64,000 nucleotides of DNA from CAJXZP01 sp963974475. Its GTDB lineage: Bacteria; Bacteroidota; Bacteroidia; Flavobacteriales_G; Salibacteraceae. The first letter of the stretch is position 1. Every line of letters starts with the position of its first letter. Both the position numbers and the translations under genes were made by a program. The notes beneath the pieces were generated by a model that saw nothing but the letters and a program-made list of their open reading frames with translations, was not told the origin of the DNA and searched no databases. The stretch is from positions 124,001-188,000 of the forward strand of contig CAXBCR010000005.1 of NCBI GenBank assembly GCA_963974475.1. The letters run 5' to 3'. Below are positions 31,106 through 40,874 of this stretch, in pieces.

Positions 31106-33547
31106 ATGACAAATTCAGCACCATGGATTCTCGATTTATCTGAAGTTAACCTAGATATGATTGATTCCGTAGGAGGGAAAAATGCATCCTTAGGAGAAAT
31201 GATTCAAAACCTGGACGGCAGGGGAATCAACGTTCCTGGAGGTTTTGTGATTACGGTAGCGGCTTACAAAAAATTCATTGAGCATAATAAATTAGAACAC
31301 CGAATTAACAAGGTGTTGGACGAATTGGATGTGAATAGCATAGTGCAATTACGCCAAGCGGGGTCACATATTCGAAACATGATGGTGGATGGAGACTTCC
31401 CCGTTGAATTAGAAAAAGAAATCAAGGAACGGTACAAATTATTGTCGCAAAAACATGGCAATGACTCTACCGATGTGGCGGTTAGATCATCGGCAACAGC
31501 CGAAGATTTACCAGATGCTTCATTTGCAGGTCAACAAGAAACGTTTTTGAATGTTCGTGGAACTACCGCTTTGATGAGCACCGTAAAAAGTTGTTTTGCA
31601 TCCTTGTTTACCGATCGGGCCATTTCGTATCGTACCCAGCGAGGTTTTAACCATAACGAAGTAATGTTGTCTATTGGTGTACAGAAAATGGTGCGCTCAG
31701 ATTTAGGTTCGTCAGGGGTAGCATTTTCTATTGATACCGAAAGTGGTTTTAAAGATGTTGTTTTAATCAATGGTGCGTACGGATTGGGTGAATTGGTGGT
31801 GCAAGGAGAAATTTCTCCCGATGAATTTATTGTACACAAACCCGCTTTAAAAAATGGCGCTAAGACCCCAATTTTAGAAAAAAAATTAGGTAAAAAGCAT
31901 CATAAAATGGTGTATGGTACAACGGTCTCTGAATTAGTTAAAAAAGTACCCGTGCATGATTCGCTTAAAAATGAGTTTTGTATCAATGAAGCGCAAATAT
32001 TGCAATTAGCAGAGTGGGTCTGTAAAATTGAAGATTATTATTCTGATCGTAGGGGAGTTTGGACCCCAATGGATGTGGAATGGGCAGTAGATGGTTTGAC
32101 CAATGAATTGTTTATTGTACAAGCCAGACCAGAAACGATTCATTCCCAATTAGGTAGTGATACCATTGTGGAGTTTAATATGGAAGAAAAACCAAGTGTC
32201 GACCAATTAATAATGGAAGGTATTGCGGTAGGCGATAAAATTGGTGCGGGGAAAGTCCGTAAAATGTTCTCGTTAGATGGACGTGATGGTTCGGTGGATG
32301 AGTTAGACTTTGAAGATGGAGAAGTACTGGTTACCGAAATGACGGATCCGGATTGGGAACCGATAATGAAAAAAGCATCGGCAATTATTACTGACAAAGG
32401 AGGTAGAACATGCCATGCGGCAATTGTAGCACGTGAAATGGGAATACCTGCAATTGTAGGGACTGGTAATGGTTCTGAAATTCTTTTGGATGGACAAGAA
32501 GTAACCGCTTCTTGTGCGGAAGGTGATGTGGCTAAGGTGTATTCAGGAATTATTCCTTTTGAAAAATCGGAGACTAATATTGCTGATTTGCCGACTACCA
32601 AAACGCCTATTATGATGAATGTGGCCTCACCGGAATTGGCATTTAAATTTGCTAAAATTCCGAATGCAGGCGTGGGTTTAGCTCGAGAAGAGTTTATCAT
32701 TAATAACTACATTAAAGTGCATCCAATGGCCTTGTTAAAGCATAAGGAATTAGGGGATGCATCACTTACTGCGCAAATTAATGCACTTACCAAGGGGTTT
32801 GAAAATGAGGAAGATTTCTTTATTCGTAAATTAAGTTACGGAGTAGGTAGAATTGCTGCCGCATTTTATCCAAATCAGGTAATTGTACGTTTTTCCGATT
32901 TTAAATCGAATGAGTATTTCAACCTGTTGGGTGGAAATCATTTTGAACCGAAAGAGGAAAACCCTATGATTGGATGGCGTGGTGCTTCTCGTTATTATGC
33001 TCCAGAGTATAAAGAAGCGTTCGGTCTGGAATGTCGCGCTATTAAAAAAGTGAGAGAAGATATGGGGTTGGATAACGTAACCGTAATGATTCCATTTTGC
33101 CGTACACCAGAAGAAATGCAACGCGTTTTGGAAACCATGGAAGAGTTTGGACTTAAACGAGGCGAAAATGGCCTTAAAGTTTTCCTTATGGCTGAATTAC
33201 CTTCAAATATAATGATGGCAGAAGAGTTTGCAGCTCATATTGATGGATTCTCGATTGGATCTAACGATTTAACGCAACTTACCTTAGGCTTAGATAGAGA
33301 TTCGAGTTTGGTAGCGCATCTGTATGATGAACGAAATCCAGCGGTAAAGCGAATGATCAGTAAATTGATTAAAACCGTAAAACCTATGGGAGTCAAAGTA
33401 GGCATTTGTGGCCAAGGCCCATCCGATTATCCTGATTTTGCTGAGTTTTTGGTTCAGGAAGGAATCGATACTATTTCGGTGACACCAGATTCAGTCTTGA
33501 AAACATTAAAAGCCATTAGCAAGTTTGAAAAAGCAAAGGAAGACTAG
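31106..33547 (+). CDS. ppsA: Phosphoenolpyruvate synthase (pyruvate, water dikinase)
   Basis: Makes PEP from pyruvate with ATP and water, a gluconeogenic step opposing Pyk. The 813 residues show the N-terminal ATP-grasp-like domain (VGGKNASLGEM, VRSSATAEDLPDASFAGQQET), the phosphohistidine domain with His437 in GGRTCHAAIVARE, and the PEP/pyruvate barrel ending with the catalytic cysteine in VGICGQGPSDYPDFAEFL. Length and the VRSSAT motif separate it from pyruvate phosphate dikinase, which is about 880 residues. It has its own promoter and a strong terminator, so it is monocistronic. Confidence 0.95.
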   Translation: MTNSAPWILDLSEVNLDMIDSVGGKNASLGEMIQNLDGRGINVPGGFVITVAAYKKFIEHNKLEHRINKVLDELDVNSIVQLRQAGSHIRNMMVDGDFPVELEKEIKERYKLLSQKHGNDSTDVAVRSSATAEDLPDASFAGQQETFLNVRGTTALMSTVKSCFASLFTDRAISYRTQRGFNHNEVMLSIGVQKMVRSDLGSSGVAFSIDTESGFKDVVLINGAYGLGELVVQGEISPDEFIVHKPALKNGAKTPILEKKLGKKHHKMVYGTTVSELVKKVPVHDSLKNEFCINEAQILQLAEWVCKIEDYYSDRRGVWTPMDVEWAVDGLTNELFIVQARPETIHSQLGSDTIVEFNMEEKPSVDQLIMEGIAVGDKIGAGKVRKMFSLDGRDGSVDELDFEDGEVLVTEMTDPDWEPIMKKASAIITDKGGRTCHAAIVAREMGIPAIVGTGNGSEILLDGQEVTASCAEGDVAKVYSGIIPFEKSETNIADLPTTKTPIMMNVASPELAFKFAKIPNAGVGLAREEFIINNYIKVHPMALLKHKELGDASLTAQINALTKGFENEEDFFIRKLSYGVGRIAAAFYPNQVIVRFSDFKSNEYFNLLGGNHFEPKEENPMIGWRGASRYYAPEYKEAFGLECRAIKKVREDMGLDNVTVMIPFCRTPEEMQRVLETMEEFGLKRGENGLKVFLMAELPSNIMMAEEFAAHIDGFSIGSNDLTQLTLGLDRDSSLVAHLYDERNPAVKRMISKLIKTVKPMGVKVGICGQGPSDYPDFAEFLVQEGIDTISVTPDSVLKTLKAISKFEKAKED

Positions 33548-33568
33548 TTGAAAAAACAAAAATTAATG

Positions 33569-33604
33569 GCCCACTAAGTTTTTAAATTTAGTGGGCTTTT
33601 TTTT
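33569..33604 (+). terminator. Terminator of ppsA
   Basis: GCCCACTAA pairs with TTAGTGGGC (9 bp) around a 10-base loop, followed by eight T residues. Confidence 0.92.
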
Positions 33605-33653
33605 AGTAATTACCTTTCATAAAATTCTAATTAAACATCCCTACTTTTGAATT

Positions 33654-34214
33654 ATGAATGGATCATCTATAGTAGCAGAAAAAAAGGAATTGAGAAAGGC
33701 TATGCTTGAAAAAAGGGCTGCACTCAAACCTGCCCTTAAGTTGGAAATGGATGAAAAAATTAACCAACAGCTTTTTGATTTAATTGAGGCGAGAAGAGCC
33801 AAGATTGTTCATTCGTATTTACCCATGGGAGCTGAGATAAATGTTTTGCCACTCTTGCAAAAGCTCTTGGATGTAGGAATCAAAGTAATTTGTCCGAAAA
33901 CCCTACCCAAGCGAGAACTAGAACATCGGGTGTTAAAATCATTAGATAAATTGGAAGAAGGAATCATGAAAACTTTTCATCCTAAAGGAGCAGAGGAATA
34001 TACAGGGTCCTATGACTTCATAATTGTGCCCGGGTTGGCCTTTGATGATTCAAAATACAGATTAGGTTATGGTGGTGGCTATTATGATGGCTTTTTAGCT
34101 AATCAACCATTAGCCTTGAAAGTGGGAGTTTTTTATTCTTTTCAAGAGGTAGCCGAAGTGCCCAAAGAAGCCCATGACCTGCACTTAGACCGCATTGTTA
34201 CCGAAAGTTTATAG
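33654..34214 (+). CDS. 5-formyltetrahydrofolate cyclo-ligase
   Basis: A 186-residue enzyme that converts 5-formyl-THF to methenyl-THF using ATP. Signature segments are the N-terminal KKELRKAMLEKRAAL, the folate-binding HSYLPMGAEINVLPLL, and the ATP-binding FDDSKYRLGYGGGYYDGFL. Length is typical. TACTTTTG at 33642-33649, a full TAnnTTTG match, lies only five bases before the ATG, so either the transcript is nearly leaderless or this element is not used. Confidence 0.93.
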   Translation: MNGSSIVAEKKELRKAMLEKRAALKPALKLEMDEKINQQLFDLIEARRAKIVHSYLPMGAEINVLPLLQKLLDVGIKVICPKTLPKRELEHRVLKSLDKLEEGIMKTFHPKGAEEYTGSYDFIIVPGLAFDDSKYRLGYGGGYYDGFLANQPLALKVGVFYSFQEVAEVPKEAHDLHLDRIVTESL

Positions 34215-34286
34215 GTAAATAGAGCGGAAATGTTACCGCTTGATTAGCGAAATTGTGGTTATTTTTAGTTTTCTTAAATTAGCCAA

Positions 34287-35762
34287 ATGAAAAAATGCAT
34301 TGGTCTTTTCGTTATCTTTTTTCTGGTAACTAACCTGTTACCCGCTCAAAATTTTTTGAAAACTTTTTCAGACAAAGAGGAGCCCGTTCAACATCGATGG
34401 CAAGCTGGGTCTGATTTAATCGATAGTTTATATGATGCCCAAGAATTAGATTCTGCACTGAAAATCTCCTATTCTTTAGATTCTAAATTGTTTCAAAAGT
34501 TGGAACCAATTCATCAAGCAAAGTGGATAGAGCAACGTGGCGATGTTTATTTTGAGTTGTATGAATTCGATTCAGCCTTGCATTATTTTTTAATCGGGCT
34601 TGAGCACTATAAAACCATAAATGATAGTACCATTCCGGCCGCAATAATCAATAAAATTGGGCAAGCTTATGAGGATAAAGGATTTTACGCAAAAGCGCAT
34701 GAATATTATATAGAGGCGCTTAAAAGGGCTGAATTAGGTATCGACACCTTAAATATCACGGTTAGTTTATATTCCATTGGTTCTATTTATGAAATACAGG
34801 GAGATTTGGATAAAGCGATAGATTATTTCAATCAATCGTTGGTAATTTCTGCGATAGCAAAAGACACCATGGGTTTGGCGGCCGTAAATAATTCTATGGG
34901 ATTAGTGCAAGAGGAATTGGGAAATGTGGACTCCGCTATTTATTACTATTCGGAAAGCATGAAGGTGTATGAACGAATGAATGATTTAGAGGGTAAGAGT
35001 GGCGTAAATAACAATTTGGGAATTCTATATGATAATGAAGGCAATTTTGAGTTGGCGCTACAGTATTACCAGAAAAGTTTAGATGATGCCGTTATTTTGG
35101 ATGATCCCATTGGACAAATAGGGTCATTGGTGAATATTGGTTATGTGTATTATGAAATGGAAGATTACCCGCAAGCTTTAGACTACTGCAATAAAGCATT
35201 GGTATTGAAAGATGACGTAGATTATTTGGAGTACAGTACCACTTTGTATCAGTATTTGTATTTAATCCATAAAGAAACGGGAAATTTTGAATTAGCTCTG
35301 GAAATGCATGAAATCTATATGGACCAGGAAGACAGTCTATTTAGTATGGATAGTCAACGGCAATTAGTGGAACAAGAGAGTAAATTTGAGTTTGAAAAGG
35401 CCGCTTTTATAGAACAGCAAGAGAAAGAGAAACTACAGCAAGCGCAAGAATCTCAAAAGGAGCGAAGAAATACGCTTCAGTATTATGGAATATCTTTAGG
35501 GCTGTTTGTGTTATTTGGATTGTTGTTTTTGGCTAGTAAATTCAAACTACCCAAATGGTTGGTTGCCTTTGCTACCTTTCTTCCTATTCTTATATTATTC
35601 GAGTTTTTGTTGGTTTTATTAGATGGGTATATTGAACAATGGTCGGGTGGATTGCCAGCGTATAAATTATTATTTAATGTGGCTTTGGCGGGGTTGATTT
35701 TCCCAATTCATGCATTTATGGAGGCCTTGTTTAAAAAGAGGTTGTTTGGTAAGAATAAATAA
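34287..35762 (+). CDS. TPR membrane protein without output domain
   Basis: A 491-residue exported protein: signal peptide (1-20), about seven tetratricopeptide repeats (about 60-360), a charged coiled coil (about 365-395, EKEKLQQAQESQKE), then three membrane helices (about 400-417, 425-447 and 463-480). The layout is that of Bacteroidota sensors in which the coiled coil leads to a histidine kinase or HTH domain, but here it ends in membrane helices. A scaffold or signal-relay role is possible; function unknown. Compare the TPR histidine kinase at 54831. Confidence 0.85.
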   Translation: MKKCIGLFVIFFLVTNLLPAQNFLKTFSDKEEPVQHRWQAGSDLIDSLYDAQELDSALKISYSLDSKLFQKLEPIHQAKWIEQRGDVYFELYEFDSALHYFLIGLEHYKTINDSTIPAAIINKIGQAYEDKGFYAKAHEYYIEALKRAELGIDTLNITVSLYSIGSIYEIQGDLDKAIDYFNQSLVISAIAKDTMGLAAVNNSMGLVQEELGNVDSAIYYYSESMKVYERMNDLEGKSGVNNNLGILYDNEGNFELALQYYQKSLDDAVILDDPIGQIGSLVNIGYVYYEMEDYPQALDYCNKALVLKDDVDYLEYSTTLYQYLYLIHKETGNFELALEMHEIYMDQEDSLFSMDSQRQLVEQESKFEFEKAAFIEQQEKEKLQQAQESQKERRNTLQYYGISLGLFVLFGLLFLASKFKLPKWLVAFATFLPILILFEFLLVLLDGYIEQWSGGLPAYKLLFNVALAGLIFPIHAFMEALFKKRLFGKNK

Positions 35763-35769
35763 CCCGTAT

Positions 35770-36426
35770 TTATCGACCCATTTCATCCATTAATTTCGAT
35801 ACTTTAATATTTAATTTGAAAACGTAGATAAGGGTGTTTAGTTTACTTCGTGAATACTTGCTTCCGGTAGCTACGAGACGAAATCCCATTCCGCCACCCA
35901 CCGAAAAGTATTTAAGCACATCCACCATTCCCGACATATAGGGTTCATACACCAAAACAAAGGCGCTGTTGGCCGTTTCACGTTCTCCGGTACTGACAAT
36001 GTATCTATCCCATGAACGACCGCCTCCAAGGCTCGCATAAATACTCATGGAAAAAGGTTTGACATTATAAAAGGTGTATTCGGCATAAAATACTCCGTAG
36101 TGAAAAAAGTAATCGGCTTGGGTAGGTTGATCAGCAATGGTGATGGTATGTTGAATTTCTTTTCTGAGCCAGTTATAACCCACGCCCATCTTAAAGGTTT
36201 TATGGTAATCTAGCCCAATTCTGGCGCCACCAATCATGGCCCATTCATTTGCAAAAAAGGAGTTACGTGATTCTAATTTTAAATCTAAGCGAGGTTTATG
36301 AGTAAGGCTAGACTGAATAGTATCAAAAAATTGAGCTTGAGTGGTAAGCTGAACTAAAACAAACGCAACAAATAGAAGCACTCGCCTTAGTTGGAGTGTT
36401 GATTGTTTTTGTTCTATGGAAATCAT
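35770..36426 (-). CDS. Outer-membrane beta-barrel-like protein
   Basis: A 218-residue protein with a signal peptide ending QLTTQAQ, followed by alternating aromatic/polar strands (IGGARIGLDYHKTFKMGVGY, FYAEYTFYN, MSIYASLGGG, YFSVGGGMGFRLV) typical of small barrels. It ends in KLMDEMGR rather than a terminal aromatic. ATG at 36426 is chosen because the alternative upstream start (TTG at 36444) lies inside a -7 promoter element. No partner genes are evident; it is convergent with the TPR gene. Confidence 0.72.
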   Translation of the reverse strand: MISIEQKQSTLQLRRVLLFVAFVLVQLTTQAQFFDTIQSSLTHKPRLDLKLESRNSFFANEWAMIGGARIGLDYHKTFKMGVGYNWLRKEIQHTITIADQPTQADYFFHYGVFYAEYTFYNVKPFSMSIYASLGGGRSWDRYIVSTGERETANSAFVLVYEPYMSGMVDVLKYFSVGGGMGFRLVATGSKYSRSKLNTLIYVFKLNIKVSKLMDEMGR

Positions 36427-36441
36427 TTTTCTCACGTGCGC

Positions 36442-36449
36442 CAAAAGTA
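36442..36449 (-). promoter_or_regulatory. Predicted -7 element of the outer-membrane protein gene
   Basis: TACTTTTG on the minus strand is an exact TAnnTTTG match 15 bases before the ATG. It also decides the start codon of that gene. Confidence 0.5.
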
Positions 36450-36487
36450 GGGTATGTTACGCAATAGCTTAAAGGTAATGTTACCCC

Positions 36488-36516
36488 AAAAAAAAAGCTC
36501 CTGCAAATGCAGAAGC
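36488..36516 (-). terminator. Terminator of the act-cox operon
   Basis: On the minus strand GCTTCTGC pairs with GCAGGAGC (one G-U) around an ATTT loop and is followed by nine U residues. It lies 25 bases after the coxA stop. Confidence 0.88.
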
Positions 36517-36541
36517 CCTTTCTCAATAAATAGTACTGTTA

Positions 36542-38317
36542 TTAATGTTCTCCGTCCACTTCGCCTTCGGCTAAAGGAACAATCTGAGGAACAAAATCTT
36601 CGTCTTTTCCAGGCTTAGAATAATCGTAAGGCCATCTGTGAACTACTGGTAATTCTCCTGGCCAGTTTCCGTGAATATGTTCTACCGGAGTAGTCCATTC
36701 CAAGGTGTTTGATCTCCAAGGATTTTGACTTGCTTTAGGTCCTCTTTTCATAGAATAAAAGAAGTTAAAGAAGAAAATGAATTGAGCCAATGCTGCGATG
36801 ATCGCAAATACGGTCATCAACACATTCATATCAATAAAGCTGTCGAATAGCGGGAATTCTGAATTGGTGTAATAACGTCTCGGTACTCCAGCCAATCCTA
36901 AAAAGTGCATTGGGAAGAATACTCCGTAACCAGAAACCAAGGTCAACCAGAAATGCAAGATTCCTAATTTTTGATTCATCATACGTCCGTACATTTTTGG
37001 GAACCAGTGATATACTCCAGCAAACATTGCATTTACCGATGAGAAACCCATTACAATATGGAAGTGAGCTACCACAAAGTAGGTATCGTGTACGGTGATA
37101 TCTAATGCTGAATCGGCAAGAATAATTCCGGTAAGTCCACCCGATACAAAAGTCGATAACATTCCTAATGAGAACATCATGGCTGGTGTAAATTGAATGT
37201 TAGCCTTGTATAGCGTAGTCAAGTAGTTAAATACTTTTACTGCCGAAGGAATTGCAATCAATAAAGTAGTGAATGTAAATACACTTCCTAAGAAAGGATC
37301 CATACCGGTAACAAACATGTGGTGACCCCATACAATAAAGGATAAGAATGCAATAGCAAGGATAGAACCAATCATTGCTTTATACCCAAAAATAGGTTTA
37401 CGAGAGTTGGTTGCAATCACTTCAGATGTAATTCCTAAAGCCGGTAATAAGATAATGTAAACCTCTGGGTGACCTAAGAACCAAAATAAGTGTTCAAATA
37501 GAATTGGAGAACCTCCATTATAATCTAAAGCCTCCCCAGCAATGAAAATATCTGAAAGGTAAAATGAAGTTCCGAAACTTCTATCAAAAAGCAATAATAA
37601 CGCTGCCGATAAAAGAACTGGGAATGATAATAAACCAATAATAGCTGTCACTAATAAAGCCCAAATGGTTAATGGCAAACGTGTCATAGCCATTCCGGTG
37701 GTTCGTAAGTTGATGATAGTCACAATGTAGTTAAGACCACCAATCATAGACGAAGCAATGAATAATGTCATACTAGTTAACCAAAGGGTCATACCTAATC
37801 CAGAACCTGGCATAGCTTGTGGCAATGCACTTAATGGAGGATAAACAGTCCAACCAGCAGAAGCAGGTCCAGACTCAATAAACAAAGAGGCAATCATGAT
37901 TACCGATGAGGTTGCAAACAACCAATACGATAACATATTCATGAAACCCGATGCCATATCACGTGCACCAATTTGGTAAGGAATTAATAAGTTAGCAAAT
38001 GTGCCACTCAATCCTGCGGTCAACAAGAAGAATACCATGATGGTACCGTGAATGGTTCCTAATGCGAGATACATGTTTGGATCCATGATACCTTCTGGAG
38101 CCCATTTGTCGCCCAAAAAGAAATTTACGATTGCAAACCCTTCTCCTGGCCATGCAATTTGGATTCTAAAAAGAACCGACATTATCATTCCGATTGTTGC
38201 CATAAACATTCCTGTTACCAAGAATTGTTTAGCAATCATTTTGTGATCTTGACTAAAAACGAATTTACTAATAAACGTTTCCTTGTGATGATCTGCTGCG
38301 TGTCCTGTTGTGCTCAT
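36542..38317 (-). CDS. coxA: Cytochrome c oxidase subunit I
   Basis: The 591-residue heme-copper oxidase core subunit, with twelve predicted membrane helices. The proton-channel and CuB motif GHPEVYIILLPALG carries the Glu of A1-type oxidases, WGHHMFVTGMDP supplies two CuB histidines, and DTYFVVAHFHIVMG holds the heme ligands. Together with CoxB it reduces oxygen with electrons from cytochrome c and pumps protons. It is last in the act-cox operon. A short soluble tail extends past the last helix. No subunit III or IV gene follows. Confidence 0.97.
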   Translation of the reverse strand: MSTTGHAADHHKETFISKFVFSQDHKMIAKQFLVTGMFMATIGMIMSVLFRIQIAWPGEGFAIVNFFLGDKWAPEGIMDPNMYLALGTIHGTIMVFFLLTAGLSGTFANLLIPYQIGARDMASGFMNMLSYWLFATSSVIMIASLFIESGPASAGWTVYPPLSALPQAMPGSGLGMTLWLTSMTLFIASSMIGGLNYIVTIINLRTTGMAMTRLPLTIWALLVTAIIGLLSFPVLLSAALLLLFDRSFGTSFYLSDIFIAGEALDYNGGSPILFEHLFWFLGHPEVYIILLPALGITSEVIATNSRKPIFGYKAMIGSILAIAFLSFIVWGHHMFVTGMDPFLGSVFTFTTLLIAIPSAVKVFNYLTTLYKANIQFTPAMMFSLGMLSTFVSGGLTGIILADSALDITVHDTYFVVAHFHIVMGFSSVNAMFAGVYHWFPKMYGRMMNQKLGILHFWLTLVSGYGVFFPMHFLGLAGVPRRYYTNSEFPLFDSFIDMNVLMTVFAIIAALAQFIFFFNFFYSMKRGPKASQNPWRSNTLEWTTPVEHIHGNWPGELPVVHRWPYDYSKPGKDEDFVPQIVPLAEGEVDGEH

Positions 38318-38325
38318 AGAAAATA

Positions 38326-39522
38326 TTATTTAAGGTTTTGAGCTAATTTGTTATCTGATTCTGTTATACCCAATGAAGCCATTAACTTTTCGTTAAATGT
38401 AGCTTGTTCAGCTATCCATTTTTGGTAATCCTCTTCGGTATCTACAATGACGTTCATTTGCATATTGTAATGCGCTGCGCCACAAATTTTATTACATAAT
38501 AACAAATAGTTGAAATCCTTGTTACCCGTTTTTTTACGCATTTCAGCGGTAGTGATAGTAGGAATAAAACGCATTCTAGTAATCATTCCTGGTACACAGT
38601 TCATTTGTGATCTAAAGTGTGGCATAAAAGCACTGTGAATTACATCTTGCGAGCGCATTTGAAAGTTAACCTGACGATTAACAGGGATATGGAATTCAAC
38701 TTTTACCAGTTTATCATCTTTAGCTGCATTCTTGGCTAATTCGTTATTGCGTTTAAATGCGTGAATTTTTGCTAATTGTGCTTCTTTATGATGAATGGCA
38801 GCTATTTTTTCATGTTCTTTAAGGCCATCCTTTGGTACGTGAGTCAACTCTTCTTTTAAATCAGAAATTTGAGTATTCAATTCATCAATTCTAATTTGAA
38901 TTGTATTGCCCGTTATTAATCCTAATGGGTTTTGGGTGTTAATGAAGTTGAAGTTGGCTTTACCCAATTGATTGTCGTCACCTGCATAGCGTGCGGTCCA
39001 ATCAAATTGTTTAGCATATAGTTCAATGTTTACCGCATCCTCGGCCACATCCCCGGTGAATTCATCCCAAGTACGTAATCCGTAAATAATAAGAACGGCT
39101 AAAAACGAAGCCGGAACAACAGTCCAAACCATTTCTAGTTTATTGTTGTGAGTAATAAAAGTGGCTTCTCTTCCCGGACGAGAGTAATATTTTAACAAGA
39201 ATGTTACCATTACTATATGGGTAACACTAAATGCTACAAACAGGATAATCCAGTTTAAATCCAGTAAAAAGTCTACACTTTCACCGTGTTTAGAGGCTGC
39301 TTCTGGAAGCATTACGGGTCCCCAACGGTATACTACCCAAAATAATAAACTGAAATACCAAATTAAAAAAACTAACCAAGAAAATGCTCTTGATTTGTTA
39401 TCCTTGAAACTAACCTTTGATTGGTCGTTCCCGCTAAGTTTGGAGGTAAGTTCAAATACCCGAACGATTTGAACAATTAGTATTAATGCTAGTACAGCCG
39501 CAAAGCCTATTAAAAAGCCCAT
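38326..39522 (-). CDS. coxB: Cytochrome c oxidase subunit II with an unusual insertion
   Basis: A 398-residue subunit II carrying the CuA motif CNKICGAAHYNM near the C-terminus and the preceding FMPHFRSQMNCVPGM. It has four predicted membrane helices (2-25, 50-72, 88-113 and 132-152) instead of two. A charged helical stretch of about 60 residues (TQISDLKEELTHVPKDGLKE to KNAAKDDK) lies inside the cupredoxin domain, between the beta-strand region GLITGNTIQIRIDEL and KVEFHIPVNRQVNF. Function is electron entry from cytochrome c into CoxA. It is eight bases before coxA. Confidence 0.95.
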   Translation of the reverse strand: MGFLIGFAAVLALILIVQIVRVFELTSKLSGNDQSKVSFKDNKSRAFSWLVFLIWYFSLLFWVVYRWGPVMLPEAASKHGESVDFLLDLNWIILFVAFSVTHIVMVTFLLKYYSRPGREATFITHNNKLEMVWTVVPASFLAVLIIYGLRTWDEFTGDVAEDAVNIELYAKQFDWTARYAGDDNQLGKANFNFINTQNPLGLITGNTIQIRIDELNTQISDLKEELTHVPKDGLKEHEKIAAIHHKEAQLAKIHAFKRNNELAKNAAKDDKLVKVEFHIPVNRQVNFQMRSQDVIHSAFMPHFRSQMNCVPGMITRMRFIPTITTAEMRKKTGNKDFNYLLLCNKICGAAHYNMQMNVIVDTEEDYQKWIAEQATFNEKLMASLGITESDNKLAQNLK

Positions 39523-39586
39523 ATTGATTGATTTTGTTTATATTCTTAACTAAAAAACTTCCGTAAACAGTTACAGAAGAAACTAA

Positions 39587-39627
39587 AAGTAAAACACCAA
39601 GTTGATTGATGACTTGGTGTTTTACTT
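39587..39627 (-). terminator. Strong stem-loop between actF and coxB
   Basis: A perfect 16-bp stem (AAGTAAAACACCAAGT with ACTTGGTGTTTTACTT), loop of nine bases, then a short T-rich run on the minus strand. It lies between the actF stop and coxB start. It could terminate most act transcripts or act as a processing site that sets the act:cox ratio. Confidence 0.7.
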
Positions 39628-39639
39628 CACTATAATTTT

Positions 39640-40836
39640 TTAATTGATGTGGTGATGTTCACTTTCGTTTAGCAACGGATGGTTTTTAACCACTAATGGT
39701 GCTTTAGCAAGCTCTCTAAACACAACAAATAAGAAAAGACCTAAATAGCCTAGTAACATTCCAAGTTCCACTATTCCAATTGTTCCATCTGCTTTCATAG
39801 CTCCTGGAGTAATTAAAAAGTAGATATCTACCCAATGGCCAAAGAAAATAATTACTGACACAACAGCAAGAATATTTCTGTTTCTTTTTGTCGTTTTAGA
39901 CATTAAGAAAAGCATTGGAATAATAAAGTTTACGATAACCATTCCCCAGAAGGTATAACTGTAATCGTTGATACGAGGAATGTAATATGTTACCTCTTCC
40001 GGAATATTTGCGTACCAAATCAACATAAACTGACTAAAGAACAAATAAGTCCAAAGGAATGAAATACCGAAAATGAATTTTCCTAAATCATGAATATGAC
40101 TAGCGTTTACTTGTTTTAAGTACCCTTTACCCATTAAATAGTGGGTTAATAAAAATACCATAACCATTCCGCTAATCCACATTCCAGAGAATATGTACCA
40201 ACCGTATAAGGTAGAGAACCAATGCGCATCAATACTCATTAACCAATCCCAAGATGCTACTACAGATGAGTACGCAAAGAATACTAAGAATAGTGCTGAA
40301 GTCACCATACTTGCAGTATAGATTTTTGTTCCGCCTTCGGTATCTTCTAAAATTGATTTTTTTCTGTATTTTAATGTGAAATAAGTCCAAACTGCTAACA
40401 TCACTAAAGCTCTACCCCACCAGAAAGGCAAGTTTAAGTAAGGCTCTTTGTGTGCAATTATTGCATCGTAATGAGGACTGTTTGGATCTGTAATCCCTTC
40501 GGTCATCCAATGGTAAATATGGTTCCAGTGCATGGTAGAAGCGAAAAACACAAGAATTAGTGTTAAAGCGCCTACAGGAACGTACATACTTACGGCTTCA
40601 AATACCCGTTTTAAAACCACAATCCATCCTGATTGAGAGGCAGAGTTAATGGCAATGAAAACTGTTCCCATTAATGCGGTACTGAAAAAGAACCAGCCAT
40701 TAATTAATGCGCTAGTCCAAATACGATGACCACTAATATCGCCATCAATCACACCATAAATGATGGATAAAACTCCTATCAACATCAATCCGATGAAGAT
40801 TTTTTTGGATTTATCTGTAAATGTAAATTGGTCCAT
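39640..40836 (-). CDS. actF: Alternative complex III subunit ActF
   Basis: A 398-residue polytopic membrane protein with about ten helices, in the place and size of ActF. The sequence opens with FTFTDKSKKIFIGLMLIGVL, and later helices carry MHWNHIYHWMTEGI and LLTHYLMGKGYLKQVNASHI. ActF is a quinol-binding membrane subunit homologous to ActC. It is last of the six act genes and lies 38 bases after actE. Confidence 0.92.
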   Translation of the reverse strand: MDQFTFTDKSKKIFIGLMLIGVLSIIYGVIDGDISGHRIWTSALINGWFFFSTALMGTVFIAINSASQSGWIVVLKRVFEAVSMYVPVGALTLILVFFASTMHWNHIYHWMTEGITDPNSPHYDAIIAHKEPYLNLPFWWGRALVMLAVWTYFTLKYRKKSILEDTEGGTKIYTASMVTSALFLVFFAYSSVVASWDWLMSIDAHWFSTLYGWYIFSGMWISGMVMVFLLTHYLMGKGYLKQVNASHIHDLGKFIFGISFLWTYLFFSQFMLIWYANIPEEVTYYIPRINDYSYTFWGMVIVNFIIPMLFLMSKTTKRNRNILAVVSVIIFFGHWVDIYFLITPGAMKADGTIGIVELGMLLGYLGLFLFVVFRELAKAPLVVKNHPLLNESEHHHIN

Positions 40837-40874
40837 TTATCTAAAGTTTCTTGTGTTTATTAATCGCTAAACTA

